From the NCBI GenBank assembly GCA_948944455.1, contig CARBES010000020.1, forward strand, positions 1 to 21,433: a stretch of DNA of 21,433 nt, written 5' to 3'. Below, one piece after another: positions 13,809 through 21,335 of this stretch (positions are counted from its first letter, which is position 1; each line of letters opens with the position of its first letter). Source of the stretch: an uncultured Candidatus Saccharibacteria bacterium. Its GTDB lineage: Bacteria > Patescibacteriota > Saccharimonadia > Saccharimonadales > Saccharimonadaceae. The position numbers were made by a program, and so were the translations under genes. The notes under the pieces were generated by a model. The model did not search any database. It saw nothing but the letters and a program-made list of their open reading frames with translations, and was not told the DNA's origin.

Positions 13809-14447
13809 ATGGAAGAGCAGATACAGCAAATTAAATCTTGGCTGGGGATTGGGAGTATAAACATTTTCGGTTTACCGATGAGCGGTAAAGACACGGTCGG
13901 AGTGCAATTAGCAGAGAAACTAGGGGCAAAGTTCCTTTCTTCGGGGATTATTGTACGAGCAATGGAACAAGCAACCGGTACAGCCTATTCACACGGCGGA
14001 AAGCTGATGCCATCGAGCGTGTTTTATGATTGGGTGCTACCATATTTTGAGAGAGAGGAACTTTGGAAATATCCACTAATTTTGTCTTCGATTGGGCGCT
14101 GGGCTGGCGAAGAAGACGAAGTGATGTCCGTAGCACGTGCGAGCGGGCACACAATCCGGGCGGCAGTGGTTCTGCAGTTGTCCGACAAGGATGTGGTAGA
14201 ACGCTGGGAAGCAGCGAAGTTGTTAGGTGATCGCGGGTTGCGCCACGATGATGCTGATCCAGAAATTTTTCAAACCCGTATCGACGAATACCACGAGAAA
14301 ACTCTGCCAGTACTAAAACATTACCAAGAGCTAGGGCTTCTTGTCCCGGTGCAGGCCGATTTTACCCGCGAGCAAGTCCTGAAAAACACGATTGAAGCGT
14401 TGGCGAATTTTGCGAACCATACGGGCAATTTCACGGCGAAATTGTAG
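13809..14447 (+). CDS. Adenylate kinase-like nucleoside monophosphate kinase
   Basis: A 212-residue P-loop protein. The Walker A loop is GLPMSGKDT (21-29), with Asp where Ser or Thr normally follows the Lys. The segment GDRGLRHDDADPEIFQTRIDEYHEKTLPVLKHY (140-172) matches the lid and C-terminal arginine motifs of the adenylate kinase family (Arg142, Arg145, Arg157). Such enzymes transfer phosphate from ATP to NMP. The start at 13809 follows a TATAAT box by 6 bases. Its last 117 bases overlap, tail to tail, the end of the lamin-tail gene on the other strand. The substrate is not clear; a different family kinase or a non-canonical member is possible, and a true adk may lie elsewhere in the genome. 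Confidence 0.72.
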   Translation: MEEQIQQIKSWLGIGSINIFGLPMSGKDTVGVQLAEKLGAKFLSSGIIVRAMEQATGTAYSHGGKLMPSSVFYDWVLPYFEREELWKYPLILSSIGRWAGEEDEVMSVARASGHTIRAAVVLQLSDKDVVERWEAAKLLGDRGLRHDDADPEIFQTRIDEYHEKTLPVLKHYQELGLLVPVQADFTREQVLKNTIEALANFANHTGNFTAKL

Positions 14448-16040
14448 CACGATATAAATAATTCCAGACACCACGAGCAATGCTACTACTCCAGCAGCAA
14501 TAAAAGCTTTGCTATCTGAACGAGTGTTTGGAACGAGCGCATGTTCGGCGCCATCGTTCGCCGAGACGATTTTACGACAACGATTAGTTTCCGGGTTGCG
14601 CTCATAACCTTCGGCGCAAGGCTTAAGAGCTGAAGTGGCGCTAGTAATCGACTTACAACGACCAGTAAGCGGATTAAGATATTTCCCTTCTGGGCAGATG
14701 GTCGGCGTGGTTGTGAGGCTAGAAACTTTGACACAGTTACCCGTAAGCGGGTTAATAGCTTTTCCAGCTTCACATGTGCGGTATTCTTGATAGATATTAT
14801 CCGAGCGAGGTGTAATAGCATAGGTTTGTACCCAAGTCTCGGTACCATTAGTATCATAGATACGAGCATAGGAAGTAGACTTTTTCTGACCTTTCGGATA
14901 GGAGATCTCCTCGACTATGCTCTCATCCGCATCGACAAGCTCGATTAAAACCGACGAGGAAGGATTCTTAGTTAAAGAGAAGAGTTCTCCGGGGTAAAAA
15001 GCGAAATAACTATCCGGTGCAATCGTTCCACTCAGCGGATAAAGTTTTTTCTTATAACGTAGCTGACAACCGTCTAGAGAAACCGCAGAAAGAGTTGGAT
15101 TATGAAATTCAATAAATTGTTCAGATTGATCAGAAGCATAATAGGAATAGATTTCGGAAAATTCGAGTGCGAAGCATTGTGGCGTACCTGCGGATTCTGT
15201 TTCGTTGAGATCGTCTTCCGGATTCTGATCAAGATCTTCAGTGGGCGGAGCATAGTAAGATGGGTTAGCTGGATCAAAGCCTGACTCATACGACTCTTTG
15301 TGTTCAAAGTTTCCGGAAAATAGGTTACGCACGAGAATGGTCGGCTTCTTACTATTGAAAGCTTTTACACAGCCCGATTTCCCGTTCCAACAAACCGAAT
15401 CGATTTCGGTGCCATCCTCGGCTACGAGTGCGAGCGGTCCGGCCGAGAAAGCTAGACTCGAAGCATAATAAAGGTCGGCTGGGTCCTGAGTCTCCAATTT
15501 CTTGTTGTTGTAACGTAAGAGGAGGGTCTCGCCGGTCATGAGGCTCCCTTCGGCAAATTCAAAAATCGTGACAGTTTTGTTGCCCGTTCCATTAGTGTAG
15601 CGGAGCGAGAAACCGGCGAGGCTAAGTGGAGCGTCGGAAAGATTCTGTAGTTCGATAAGCTCGCCGACGTCGCTGACATTATCGATTTCATAACCAGGGT
15701 GAACAGCTCGAATGATGAGGGGGTATGGAAAATCGTACAGATCTAAATCATCTTCATCAGAGTCATCTTGTTCATCACTTTCATCATTCCCTGAATCATC
15801 GCTACTGGAAGGGTCTAGTATGGTAGCGTCACCACCAGTAATAGGCGAGCTATCCGGCAAAGTGGGAGGTTGAGCAGACAGCGGAGCAAAGTTATGAATC
15901 GAGTTAGGAATGAAGTCTGGTTTTGAGTCTAGGTCAACTAAGGCAAGTGCTGAAATTAGCGCCAATAGTAAACAACTCACGACAAAGGTTGTTATGGGAA
16001 ATAGTTTTTGGATCTGGATTTGGGATAAAATTTGCTTCAT
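14331..16040 (-). CDS. Membrane-anchored lamin-tail-domain surface protein with Cys repeats
   Basis: A 569-residue exported protein. An N-terminal signal or membrane helix (about 15-36) precedes a Ser/Pro linker and a very acidic tract (79-102). Two lamin tail domains follow (about 107-260 and 289-412), recognisable from GELIELQNLSDAPLSLAGFSLRY and EQFIEFHNPTLSAVSLDGCQLRY. Next are three Cys repeats: C423-C436, C449-C462 and C475-C488, each CX12C, containing NP-x-T-G/N-x-C, with an exact 26-residue period. A membrane helix (512-534) and a basic cytoplasmic tail end the protein. The lamin tail fold is an Ig-like domain found in many bacterial surface proteins. The start at 16040 lies 6 bases after TGC-TATGCT; an upstream GTG at 16106 is less likely. 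Confidence 0.83.
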   Translation of the reverse strand: MKQILSQIQIQKLFPITTFVVSCLLLALISALALVDLDSKPDFIPNSIHNFAPLSAQPPTLPDSSPITGGDATILDPSSSDDSGNDESDEQDDSDEDDLDLYDFPYPLIIRAVHPGYEIDNVSDVGELIELQNLSDAPLSLAGFSLRYTNGTGNKTVTIFEFAEGSLMTGETLLLRYNNKKLETQDPADLYYASSLAFSAGPLALVAEDGTEIDSVCWNGKSGCVKAFNSKKPTILVRNLFSGNFEHKESYESGFDPANPSYYAPPTEDLDQNPEDDLNETESAGTPQCFALEFSEIYSYYASDQSEQFIEFHNPTLSAVSLDGCQLRYKKKLYPLSGTIAPDSYFAFYPGELFSLTKNPSSSVLIELVDADESIVEEISYPKGQKKSTSYARIYDTNGTETWVQTYAITPRSDNIYQEYRTCEAGKAINPLTGNCVKVSSLTTTPTICPEGKYLNPLTGRCKSITSATSALKPCAEGYERNPETNRCRKIVSANDGAEHALVPNTRSDSKAFIAAGVVALLVVSGIIYIVLQFRREIARMVRKIRQRFNRVFQDLLAGKIGLHRDKKP

Positions 16041-16046
16041 GTCGGA

Positions 16047-16052
16047 AGCATA
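16047..16052 (-). promoter_or_regulatory. Extended -10 box of the lamin-tail gene, leaderless
   Basis: TGC-TATGCT on the minus strand, then TCCGAC and the ATG, exactly 6 bases. The -10 is weaker than its siblings but fits the same spacing rule. Confidence 0.55.
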
Positions 16053-16193
16053 GCATACCCCGTCCAAATTCCACAAGCATAGCCACGTTATTTTACGAAA
16101 AATCACATTTTTTGGAGAAAATCATAAAAAAGGCCCCCTTTCAGCGTAGCACAAAATTGTCTGGAATAACAAGCACAAGAATGTTAAAAATGA

Positions 16194-16199
16194 TATAAT
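16194..16199 (+). promoter_or_regulatory. Extended -10 box of the membrane protein/flavoprotein operon, leaderless
   Basis: TGA-TATAAT, then CTTATT and the ATG at 16206, exactly 6 bases. Confidence 0.72.
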
Positions 16200-16205
16200 C
16201 TTATT

Positions 16206-16898
16206 ATGGATATGGTTATACCATTCAGTGAGGTGTTTTTGGCGGCAGTTATTCATGCAACACTGCAACTAGAGTTGGGTACTTTATTGCTTTTATATCA
16301 TGCCAGCCTTGGTAAACACGTCAAAAAACGTACAAAAAACCTTGTAAGCAGTTACATTGCAGGTGTAGGGAGCTTAGTTTTCTTAGGGATTGCGGCAGTA
16401 GCATTTATCCTAGATCGTTATTTCGAGAAGCCGCTTTGGACGGAAGAATTAATCATCGTCGTGGCGATGTTGGTGGCATTAGCGATTGCAACTTGGGGAT
16501 TTTACTATCGGCGTGGAAGAAGTACCGAACTATGGTTACCTCGATCGGTAGCACGTTTCATTGATAAGCGCGCTAAAGAGACCAATAGCAATACAGAAGC
16601 TTTTTCGTTAGGAGTATTGACAAGTCTAGCCGAAATGCCGTTTACTTTAGTTTTGACTGTAATTGCAGCAAATAGCACCCTGGCTCTACCAACACCATAT
16701 CAGTTACTCGCTGTAGTTTTATATACAGTAGTCGTGATTATTCCACCGATTATCGTGCGGCTAGCGGTGCGCCGAGGGCAGACGATTGCCGACATTCAAC
16801 GTTGGCGAGTAAAGCATAAAAACTTTTTGAAGATAATCACCGGCGTCGGCTTTCTTGTGCTCGGGTTTTTCTTGTTTGGGTTTGAGGTGCTGTCATGA
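16206..16898 (+). CDS. Six-helix membrane protein, unknown function (transporter-like)
   Basis: A 230-residue polytopic protein. Hydrophobic stretches fall at about 8-30, 48-70, 82-101, 133-155, 164-186 and 207-227. The halves look like a pseudo-repeat: the first helix of each carries a buried Glu in a similar setting (LQLELGTLLLL at 20-30 and SLAEMPFTLVL at 140-150). This resembles the duplicated three-plus-three layout of LysE/CcdA-type proteins, but no diagnostic Cys-Pro or PGP motif is present, so the family is not assigned. It heads a three-gene operon with the ATP-cone-like protein and the flavoprotein, with an ATG overlap into the next gene. It may deliver or sense a substrate of the flavoprotein; this is inference. 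Confidence 0.7.
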   Translation: MDMVIPFSEVFLAAVIHATLQLELGTLLLLYHASLGKHVKKRTKNLVSSYIAGVGSLVFLGIAAVAFILDRYFEKPLWTEELIIVVAMLVALAIATWGFYYRRGRSTELWLPRSVARFIDKRAKETNSNTEAFSLGVLTSLAEMPFTLVLTVIAANSTLALPTPYQLLAVVLYTVVVIIPPIIVRLAVRRGQTIADIQRWRVKHKNFLKIITGVGFLVLGFFLFGFEVLS

Positions 16899-17164
16899 TG
16901 GGGAGAAAAAATCACACGAAAGAAGCCGAGGTATTTGACTTAAAGACCCTGGAAAGTCAACTAATGCGCGATGCGAAAGCAGTCGGTCTATCTAAAGATT
17001 CAGTAGCTTTAATTACAAAACGGGTTTCTAGGGAAATCGCAAAATGGGTGGAAGACAAAGAAGTGATCACGAAGGATGACCTATACCGAAAAATCGCCAA
17101 AGAGACTAGACAATATAGTCAGGATTTAGCTTATGTTTATGAGAATCGTGATAAAATAATATAA
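16895..17164 (+). CDS. Small ATP-cone-like protein
   Basis: An 89-residue helical protein. The pattern VFDLKTLESQLMRDAKAVGLS, then VALITKRVSREIAKWVEDKE, then ITKDDLYRKIAKETR and DLAYVYENRDKII matches the order of the ATP-cone nucleotide-binding domain (end motif A-x-x-Y-x-x-R-D-K). ATP-cones sense ATP/dATP in ribonucleotide reductases and NrdR, normally as part of a larger protein. Here it stands alone. The ATG overlaps the last codons of the membrane protein gene, indicating translational coupling, and the flavoprotein starts 14 bases after. It may be a nucleotide sensor for the operon. A plain helical protein of no known family is the alternative. Confidence 0.6.
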   Translation: MMGRKNHTKEAEVFDLKTLESQLMRDAKAVGLSKDSVALITKRVSREIAKWVEDKEVITKDDLYRKIAKETRQYSQDLAYVYENRDKII

Positions 17165-17178
17165 AAGCAGAGTGGGCC

Positions 17179-18543
17179 ATGAGTAAAAAGTTTGATTATC
17201 AGTATCTAGTAATTGGGAGTGGTGCGGCAGGAAGTGCGGCAGCTTTGTTGGCGGCTGGACTAGGCGCAAAAACTGCGATTGTAGAATCTGATCGTTGGGG
17301 CGGAACAACACTTAATTACCGTGACGTTCCCTATGGAGCGGCTCTAGGGTTTGCGCAGAATTATTCTGAGGCAGTAGCAGGGGCACGTTTTGGTATGTCA
17401 AGTACAAGTTTGAGATATAACTACCCGACTGTTTTAAATTGGCAAGCAGCAGCAGTGAGGCGAGCAGGCGGCGGAAGTCGGAAGATTTTTGAAAACGCCG
17501 GGATTGAATGCTATCATGGCTCAGCGAGATTCATTAGCCCATACGAAATTATAGTAGGCAACCATCAGATAAGTAGTGAAAAATTTTTGCTAGCAACCGG
17601 AACGAATTTAGCAGTAAGCGGCATAACTGGCGTCGAGGAAGTAAATTGTTGGTCACCAGATACGGTGCTAAGGATGGCGAAGCTCCCGAAAGCCTTACTC
17701 GTAGTTGGCGGCGGTTCAACCGGGTGTGAAATCGCTGAGTATTTCGCTTCACTAGGAGTTCAAGTTTTGATCGCTGAAGCGCAAGATCGACTCTTGCCGC
17801 GTGAAGATCCGGAAGTAAGTAGCGTAATTGAGAGCCGTTTTAAGAAACGTTTCCAAATTGAGATCCTAACCAATTCGCGCGTTGTAGCTCTCACCCAAGA
17901 CGCAAAGAGCAAACAAGCCATCTTCGTGCGTGGCGGTCAAGAGAAATCTGTACGCATAGATGCGATTGTATTGGCAACTACGCCAGAGCCAGCAGTAGAT
18001 TTTGGCTTAGAAAATGCTGGGGTTAAATATACATATCGCGGCGTAGTCGTGAACCAAAATTTGCGTACGTCAAATAGTCATATTTGGGCGGCAGGCGACA
18101 TTTTGGGCGGAGAGAGTTCGACCGAAAAAGCGACCTACGAGGCTAAGCTCGCAACGACTAACGCACTTCGTAAAGTTAACAACGAAGCAGATTACACTGG
18201 TTTCGTACGGTTGACTGCGACGTTACCAAAAGTGGCTAAGGTTGGATTGAATGAGCTTGAGTGCATGCAGATTGGGCAAAAATATCGCGCCGCCTTGATT
18301 CCGATTGACACAATTAGCGCATCAAATACGAATGATTTCCGTGAAGGTTTTGTAAAAATGTTAGTGGATCAGAAACACAATATTCTCGGAACAACAGTGG
18401 TGGCACCAGAGGCAGATTTAATTATCCAGGAGGTCGCTTTGGCAATCCGAAATGGTTTGCGTACGCCAGAAATCGCCGCTACGCCGCATATCGCGACGAG
18501 TTGGGGTGAAGCTGTACGAATTGCGGCCCGCGAGCTTTCGTAA
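17179..18543 (+). CDS. Flavoprotein of the pyridine nucleotide-disulfide oxidoreductase fold lacking redox cysteines
   Basis: A 454-residue protein with the dihydrolipoamide-dehydrogenase/mercuric-reductase fold. The FAD motif is GSGAAG (13-18), ATG is at 139-141, the NAD(P)-binding motif is GGGSTGCE (177-184), and AAGD (304-307) is the second FAD motif. The usual GGTCxNxGCxPSK is replaced by GGTTLNYRDVPYG (41-53), so Thr44 and Asp49 stand where the two catalytic cysteines belong. The C-terminal His/Glu dyad region is TPHIATSWGEAV (435-446), with His437 and Glu444 still plausible but shifted. It therefore cannot run classical thiol chemistry; a hydride-transfer reductase, such as a quinone reductase, is more likely. 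It is the last gene of its operon. Confidence 0.88.
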   Translation: MSKKFDYQYLVIGSGAAGSAAALLAAGLGAKTAIVESDRWGGTTLNYRDVPYGAALGFAQNYSEAVAGARFGMSSTSLRYNYPTVLNWQAAAVRRAGGGSRKIFENAGIECYHGSARFISPYEIIVGNHQISSEKFLLATGTNLAVSGITGVEEVNCWSPDTVLRMAKLPKALLVVGGGSTGCEIAEYFASLGVQVLIAEAQDRLLPREDPEVSSVIESRFKKRFQIEILTNSRVVALTQDAKSKQAIFVRGGQEKSVRIDAIVLATTPEPAVDFGLENAGVKYTYRGVVVNQNLRTSNSHIWAAGDILGGESSTEKATYEAKLATTNALRKVNNEADYTGFVRLTATLPKVAKVGLNELECMQIGQKYRAALIPIDTISASNTNDFREGFVKMLVDQKHNILGTTVVAPEADLIIQEVALAIRNGLRTPEIAATPHIATSWGEAVRIAARELS

Positions 18544-18555
18544 GAGACGCTTGCT

Positions 18556-18572
18556 GTCGTAGTCTATACGAC
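18556..18572. other. Inverted repeat between convergent flavoprotein and arcC genes
   Basis: GTCGTA-GTCTA-TACGAC sits in the 38-base convergent gap. There is no T-run, so termination is uncertain. Confidence 0.35.
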
Positions 18573-18581
18573 CCATAGTAG

Positions 18582-19520
18582 CTATTGAATAATGGTGCCG
18601 GCACGGCGCTCTAGTGCGCGCTCAAGATTGGCTGGTGAGGCGATAATGCCAACTTTTTTCTTAGCAGCAAAACGTGCGACGGCCTGAACTTTTGGTAGCA
18701 TGGATCCGACTGCAAAGTGGCCTTCGGCGATATAATTTTCAACCTCACGAACGCTTAGCACGCCAAGAGAAATTTGATCTGATTTGCCATAGTTTAGGTA
18801 AGCATTCGGCACACCCGTCACCGAGACAAAAATGTCAGCCTTAACCAACTCAGCGAGACGCTCAGCCGCAAGGTCTTTATCAATAACAGCATCAACACCC
18901 TTAAGAACTTTGAGGACTTTCGTACGGACGACCGGAATACCGCCACCGCCAACCGCGATTACGATTGCGCCCGACTCAACGAGAGTCTGAATAGACTTCT
19001 TCTCGACGATATCAATCGGCTGCGGCGATGGCACGACGCGACGATAACCTCGTCCAGCATCTTCACGCATCTCCCAACCTTTACTTTTAATCAACTTAAC
19101 GGCTTCTTTTGCACTATAGAACTGTCCAATCGGCTTCGAGGGATGCTTAAAAGCTGGATCATTACGATCGACCACAACTTGCGTTACAACACTGGCGACT
19201 TTCTTGCGGCGTTTTTCCTTCCGAAAAGCATTATCAATCGCCTGAGCAAGCCAATAGCCAATTTGACCTTGGCTCATTGCTACGGCAGTTTCGAGAGGCA
19301 TAGCCGGAGCGGCTTCGGTCGCAGCAGTTTCTTCATGAATCAAGATGTTCCCCACTTGCGGACCGTTACCGTGCGCGACGATGATGTCGTACTTCTGCGA
19401 AAGCCTGGCGATAGTGGCGCCAACCTTACTTGCGACAGCTTTTTGAGCTTCGGCAGTAACTTCCCCTTTTTGCTGGAGAGCATTTCCACCCAGAGCGATG
19501 ACGACGCGCATTTTATTCAT
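18582..19520 (-). CDS. arcC: Carbamate kinase
   Basis: A 312-residue amino-acid-kinase-fold enzyme that makes ATP from carbamoyl phosphate and ADP. Motifs are ALGGNAL (9-15), AHGNGPQVG (49-57), KPIGQFY (129-135), RRVVPSPQP (160-168), GGGGIPV (191-197) and IDKDLAAERLAEL (213-225), diagnostic of carbamate kinase rather than glutamate or aspartate kinases. The length is normal. The ATG at 19520 lies 6 bases after a TATACT box with a TTGCCA -35. arcA and arcB are not beside it, so the arginine deiminase pathway, reported for oral Saccharibacteria, would need genes elsewhere. It converges with the flavoprotein operon. Confidence 0.95.
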   Translation of the reverse strand: MNKMRVVIALGGNALQQKGEVTAEAQKAVASKVGATIARLSQKYDIIVAHGNGPQVGNILIHEETAATEAAPAMPLETAVAMSQGQIGYWLAQAIDNAFRKEKRRKKVASVVTQVVVDRNDPAFKHPSKPIGQFYSAKEAVKLIKSKGWEMREDAGRGYRRVVPSPQPIDIVEKKSIQTLVESGAIVIAVGGGGIPVVRTKVLKVLKGVDAVIDKDLAAERLAELVKADIFVSVTGVPNAYLNYGKSDQISLGVLSVREVENYIAEGHFAVGSMLPKVQAVARFAAKKKVGIIASPANLERALERRAGTIIQ

Positions 19521-19526
19521 AGAGTA

Positions 19527-19555
19527 AGTATAAGCGAAAAACTTAATTTTGGCAA
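19527..19555 (-). promoter_or_regulatory. Promoter of arcC, leaderless
   Basis: Minus strand: -35 TTGCCA (19550-19555), 17-base spacer, -10 TATACT (19527-19532), then 6 bases to the ATG. Confidence 0.72.
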
Positions 19556-19572
19556 ATTATCCGCTTATAATC

Positions 19573-19601
19573 TTGACAAAATGCTTACGGTATGATAGAA
19601 T
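19573..19601 (+). promoter_or_regulatory. Strong plus-strand promoter facing into the 3' end of pgi
   Basis: -35 TTGACA (19573-19578), 17-base spacer with TGA extension, -10 TAGAAT (19596-19601), then GATAAT and ATG at 19608. By sequence it is the best-spaced promoter near this locus, yet no normal gene follows on that strand. Confidence 0.65.
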
Positions 19602-19607
19602 GATAAT

Positions 19608-19715
19608 ATGGCTCTGCTAACGAACTTTGGTATTTTGTTGGTTCATGCTAGAATCCAGGTTTACCTAGCAGATGAAACATATTGTTCTTATAGGCTTCGA
19701 CGCCTGGTTGGTTAA
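19608..19715 (+). CDS. Possible leaderless small protein antisense to the end of pgi
   Basis: A 35-codon frame (MALLTNFGILLVHARIQV and onward, ending RRLVG) begins exactly 6 bases after the TAGAAT box, the spacing seen at the other leaderless genes here. Its right two thirds overlap the last 68 bases of pgi on the opposite strand. It could instead be the start of an antisense RNA. There are no homologs that I recognise. Confidence 0.3.
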   Translation: MALLTNFGILLVHARIQVYLADETYCSYRLRRLVG

Positions 19716-20886
19716 AGGGATTCACGCCGGACAATTTTGCTGAGATCGCACAAGACAGCTCAAAGAAGTAGATCAGAGCGCCCATAGTTCGAGCGTCAAT
19801 CTTGTCGGTCATAAGCTGATAGACTGGGATACCGCCAGCGCGATGCGCCGCGATCGTAGCGACTTTGGCAGTCTGGTTGAGATAGCTTAATTTTTTCCCG
19901 GCAAGATAGTTAAGCCCATCAAGATTTTGAGCGGACTCCGGGATTATAAAGTCTGTTTCTGGGTCTGGATCAAAACTTAAGACCGTCTCAAAAATATTGC
20001 GGCAACCTTCTTGGAGGTACTGACCGAGCGAGTGGAGGTCGGTTGTATAGATTACGGATGCTGGGAAAATACCTTGATGTTGCTTCCCTTCTGACTCGCC
20101 GAAGAGTTGTTTCCACCATTCGGCGAAATAATGCAAGCGCGGCTCAAAGCAAGCTAGAACCTCGACATCATAATCCTTCTGGAGTAAATCAGCGCGCGCC
20201 GTGGCATATTCAATTGCGGAATTTTGCGCAAGCGGGAGAGTATTTAGATAGTTATATTCGATAGCAGCACCAGCAAGAAGAGCTTCGGCATCAACGCCAG
20301 CCACCGCTAACGGCAAAAGGCCCACCGCGCTCAAGACCGAATAACGACCACCAATGTTATCTGGCACTACAAAACGAGCGTAGTCTTCTTGAACCGCTTC
20401 GTCATGAAGCGCGCCCCGGTTCTCGTCGGTGGTAGCATAGATCCGTTCGGCAGCTTTGGCTCCATATTTCTGGATTAGTTTTTCCTTGAAAAAGCGAAAG
20501 GCTACGGCCGGCTCGGTAGTGGTACCAGATTTAGAAATGACATTAACCGAAAAATCCGCATCGCCGAGTTCGTCAAAAACTTTTTGTAGTTCAAAGGGGC
20601 TCAAAGAATTCCCAGCGTAAAGAACTTTAGTGGAGCTAGCCGGTCGGAGAGCCTCAATTACGGCTCGATGACCAAGGTATGAACCACCGATACCGATACA
20701 AACCAGATATTCTGAGCTCTGTTGGATTTTCTGTGCAGCAGCTTGGATGGATTTAAACTCTGCGCGGTCGTAAGTTTCTGGGAGCATAAGCCAGCCCGCC
20801 ATTGGATCTTGACGCAACTCGTCAAGAATCGTCTGAACGCGCGGTTCGTCAACTTTAATTTTATGTTCAGCTCGGAGCCTAATCAT
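19648..20886 (-). CDS. pgi: Glucose-6-phosphate isomerase
   Basis: A 412-residue sugar isomerase interconverting glucose 6-phosphate and fructose 6-phosphate. Signature stretches are GIGGSYLGHRA (64-74), VISKSGTTTEPA (about 115-126), PDNIGGRYSVLSAVGLLPLA (about 175-194, the family signature) and NPFNQPGVEAYKNNMF near the end (Lys of EAYK is catalytic). It is the compact bacterial form rather than the 550-residue type. The ATG at 20886 has AAAGGA 5 bases upstream. It starts 48 bases after the pilin gene with no clear promoter between, so it is probably cotranscribed with it. It feeds fructose 6-phosphate to the phosphoketolase. Confidence 0.96.
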   Translation of the reverse strand: MIRLRAEHKIKVDEPRVQTILDELRQDPMAGWLMLPETYDRAEFKSIQAAAQKIQQSSEYLVCIGIGGSYLGHRAVIEALRPASSTKVLYAGNSLSPFELQKVFDELGDADFSVNVISKSGTTTEPAVAFRFFKEKLIQKYGAKAAERIYATTDENRGALHDEAVQEDYARFVVPDNIGGRYSVLSAVGLLPLAVAGVDAEALLAGAAIEYNYLNTLPLAQNSAIEYATARADLLQKDYDVEVLACFEPRLHYFAEWWKQLFGESEGKQHQGIFPASVIYTTDLHSLGQYLQEGCRNIFETVLSFDPDPETDFIIPESAQNLDGLNYLAGKKLSYLNQTAKVATIAAHRAGGIPVYQLMTDKIDARTMGALIYFFELSCAISAKLSGVNPFNQPGVEAYKNNMFHLLGKPGF

Positions 20887-20934
20887 AGTTATCCTTTCTT
20901 TTAAAAATCACAAAGAGGAACAAGAAAGGAGAAT

Positions 20935-21327
20935 TTAGCGCTTTCCACGCTTAATATAAGTGTCTTCTTTTTCGAGCTGGGCACGGAGGGTGTATTCGCG
21001 GCATTCATTCTTAGCATTACAGTTCGCCGGCTCGTAGACGTAGGTACTGCCATCAATGCCAACATTAAGACCAAACGGATCCGTAAAGAGGGCTGGATCC
21101 ACCACTGGTAGAACATCTTCGGAGATTTCAGCCGGATAGTAACCGTTTTTTGGATAATAATATTCTTCGAGGGCGTAATACATGGCATTAATCGCGGTCT
21201 TACGATCGTCGTCACGGTTCATCGCATCGACATTCGCTTTCTGGATGAAGAAAATTATTACTAACAGGGCCGCAAAAGCACCGACGATTGTGAGTTCGAT
21301 AAGAGTAAAGCCTTTTTTCTCTTGCAT
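20935..21327 (-). CDS. Type IV pilin-like protein
   Basis: A 130-residue prepilin. A short basic leader MQEKKG is followed by FTLIELTIVGAFAALLVIIFF: cleavage is expected after Gly6, giving Phe+1 and the conserved Glu+5 (Glu11). A hydrophobic helix (7-29) is followed by a globular domain with YYYPKNGYYPAEISE, and a Cys pair (CNAKNEC) near the C-terminus. Type IV pili mediate attachment and, in episymbionts, host contact; type II pseudopilins share the signal, so that is the alternative. The ATG at 21327 lies 8 bases after TGC-TATAAT. It is the first gene of a probable pilin-pgi transcript. Confidence 0.93.
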   Translation of the reverse strand: MQEKKGFTLIELTIVGAFAALLVIIFFIQKANVDAMNRDDDRKTAINAMYYALEEYYYPKNGYYPAEISEDVLPVVDPALFTDPFGLNVGIDGSTYVYEPANCNAKNECREYTLRAQLEKEDTYIKRGKR

Positions 21328-21335
21328 ATGTATAT

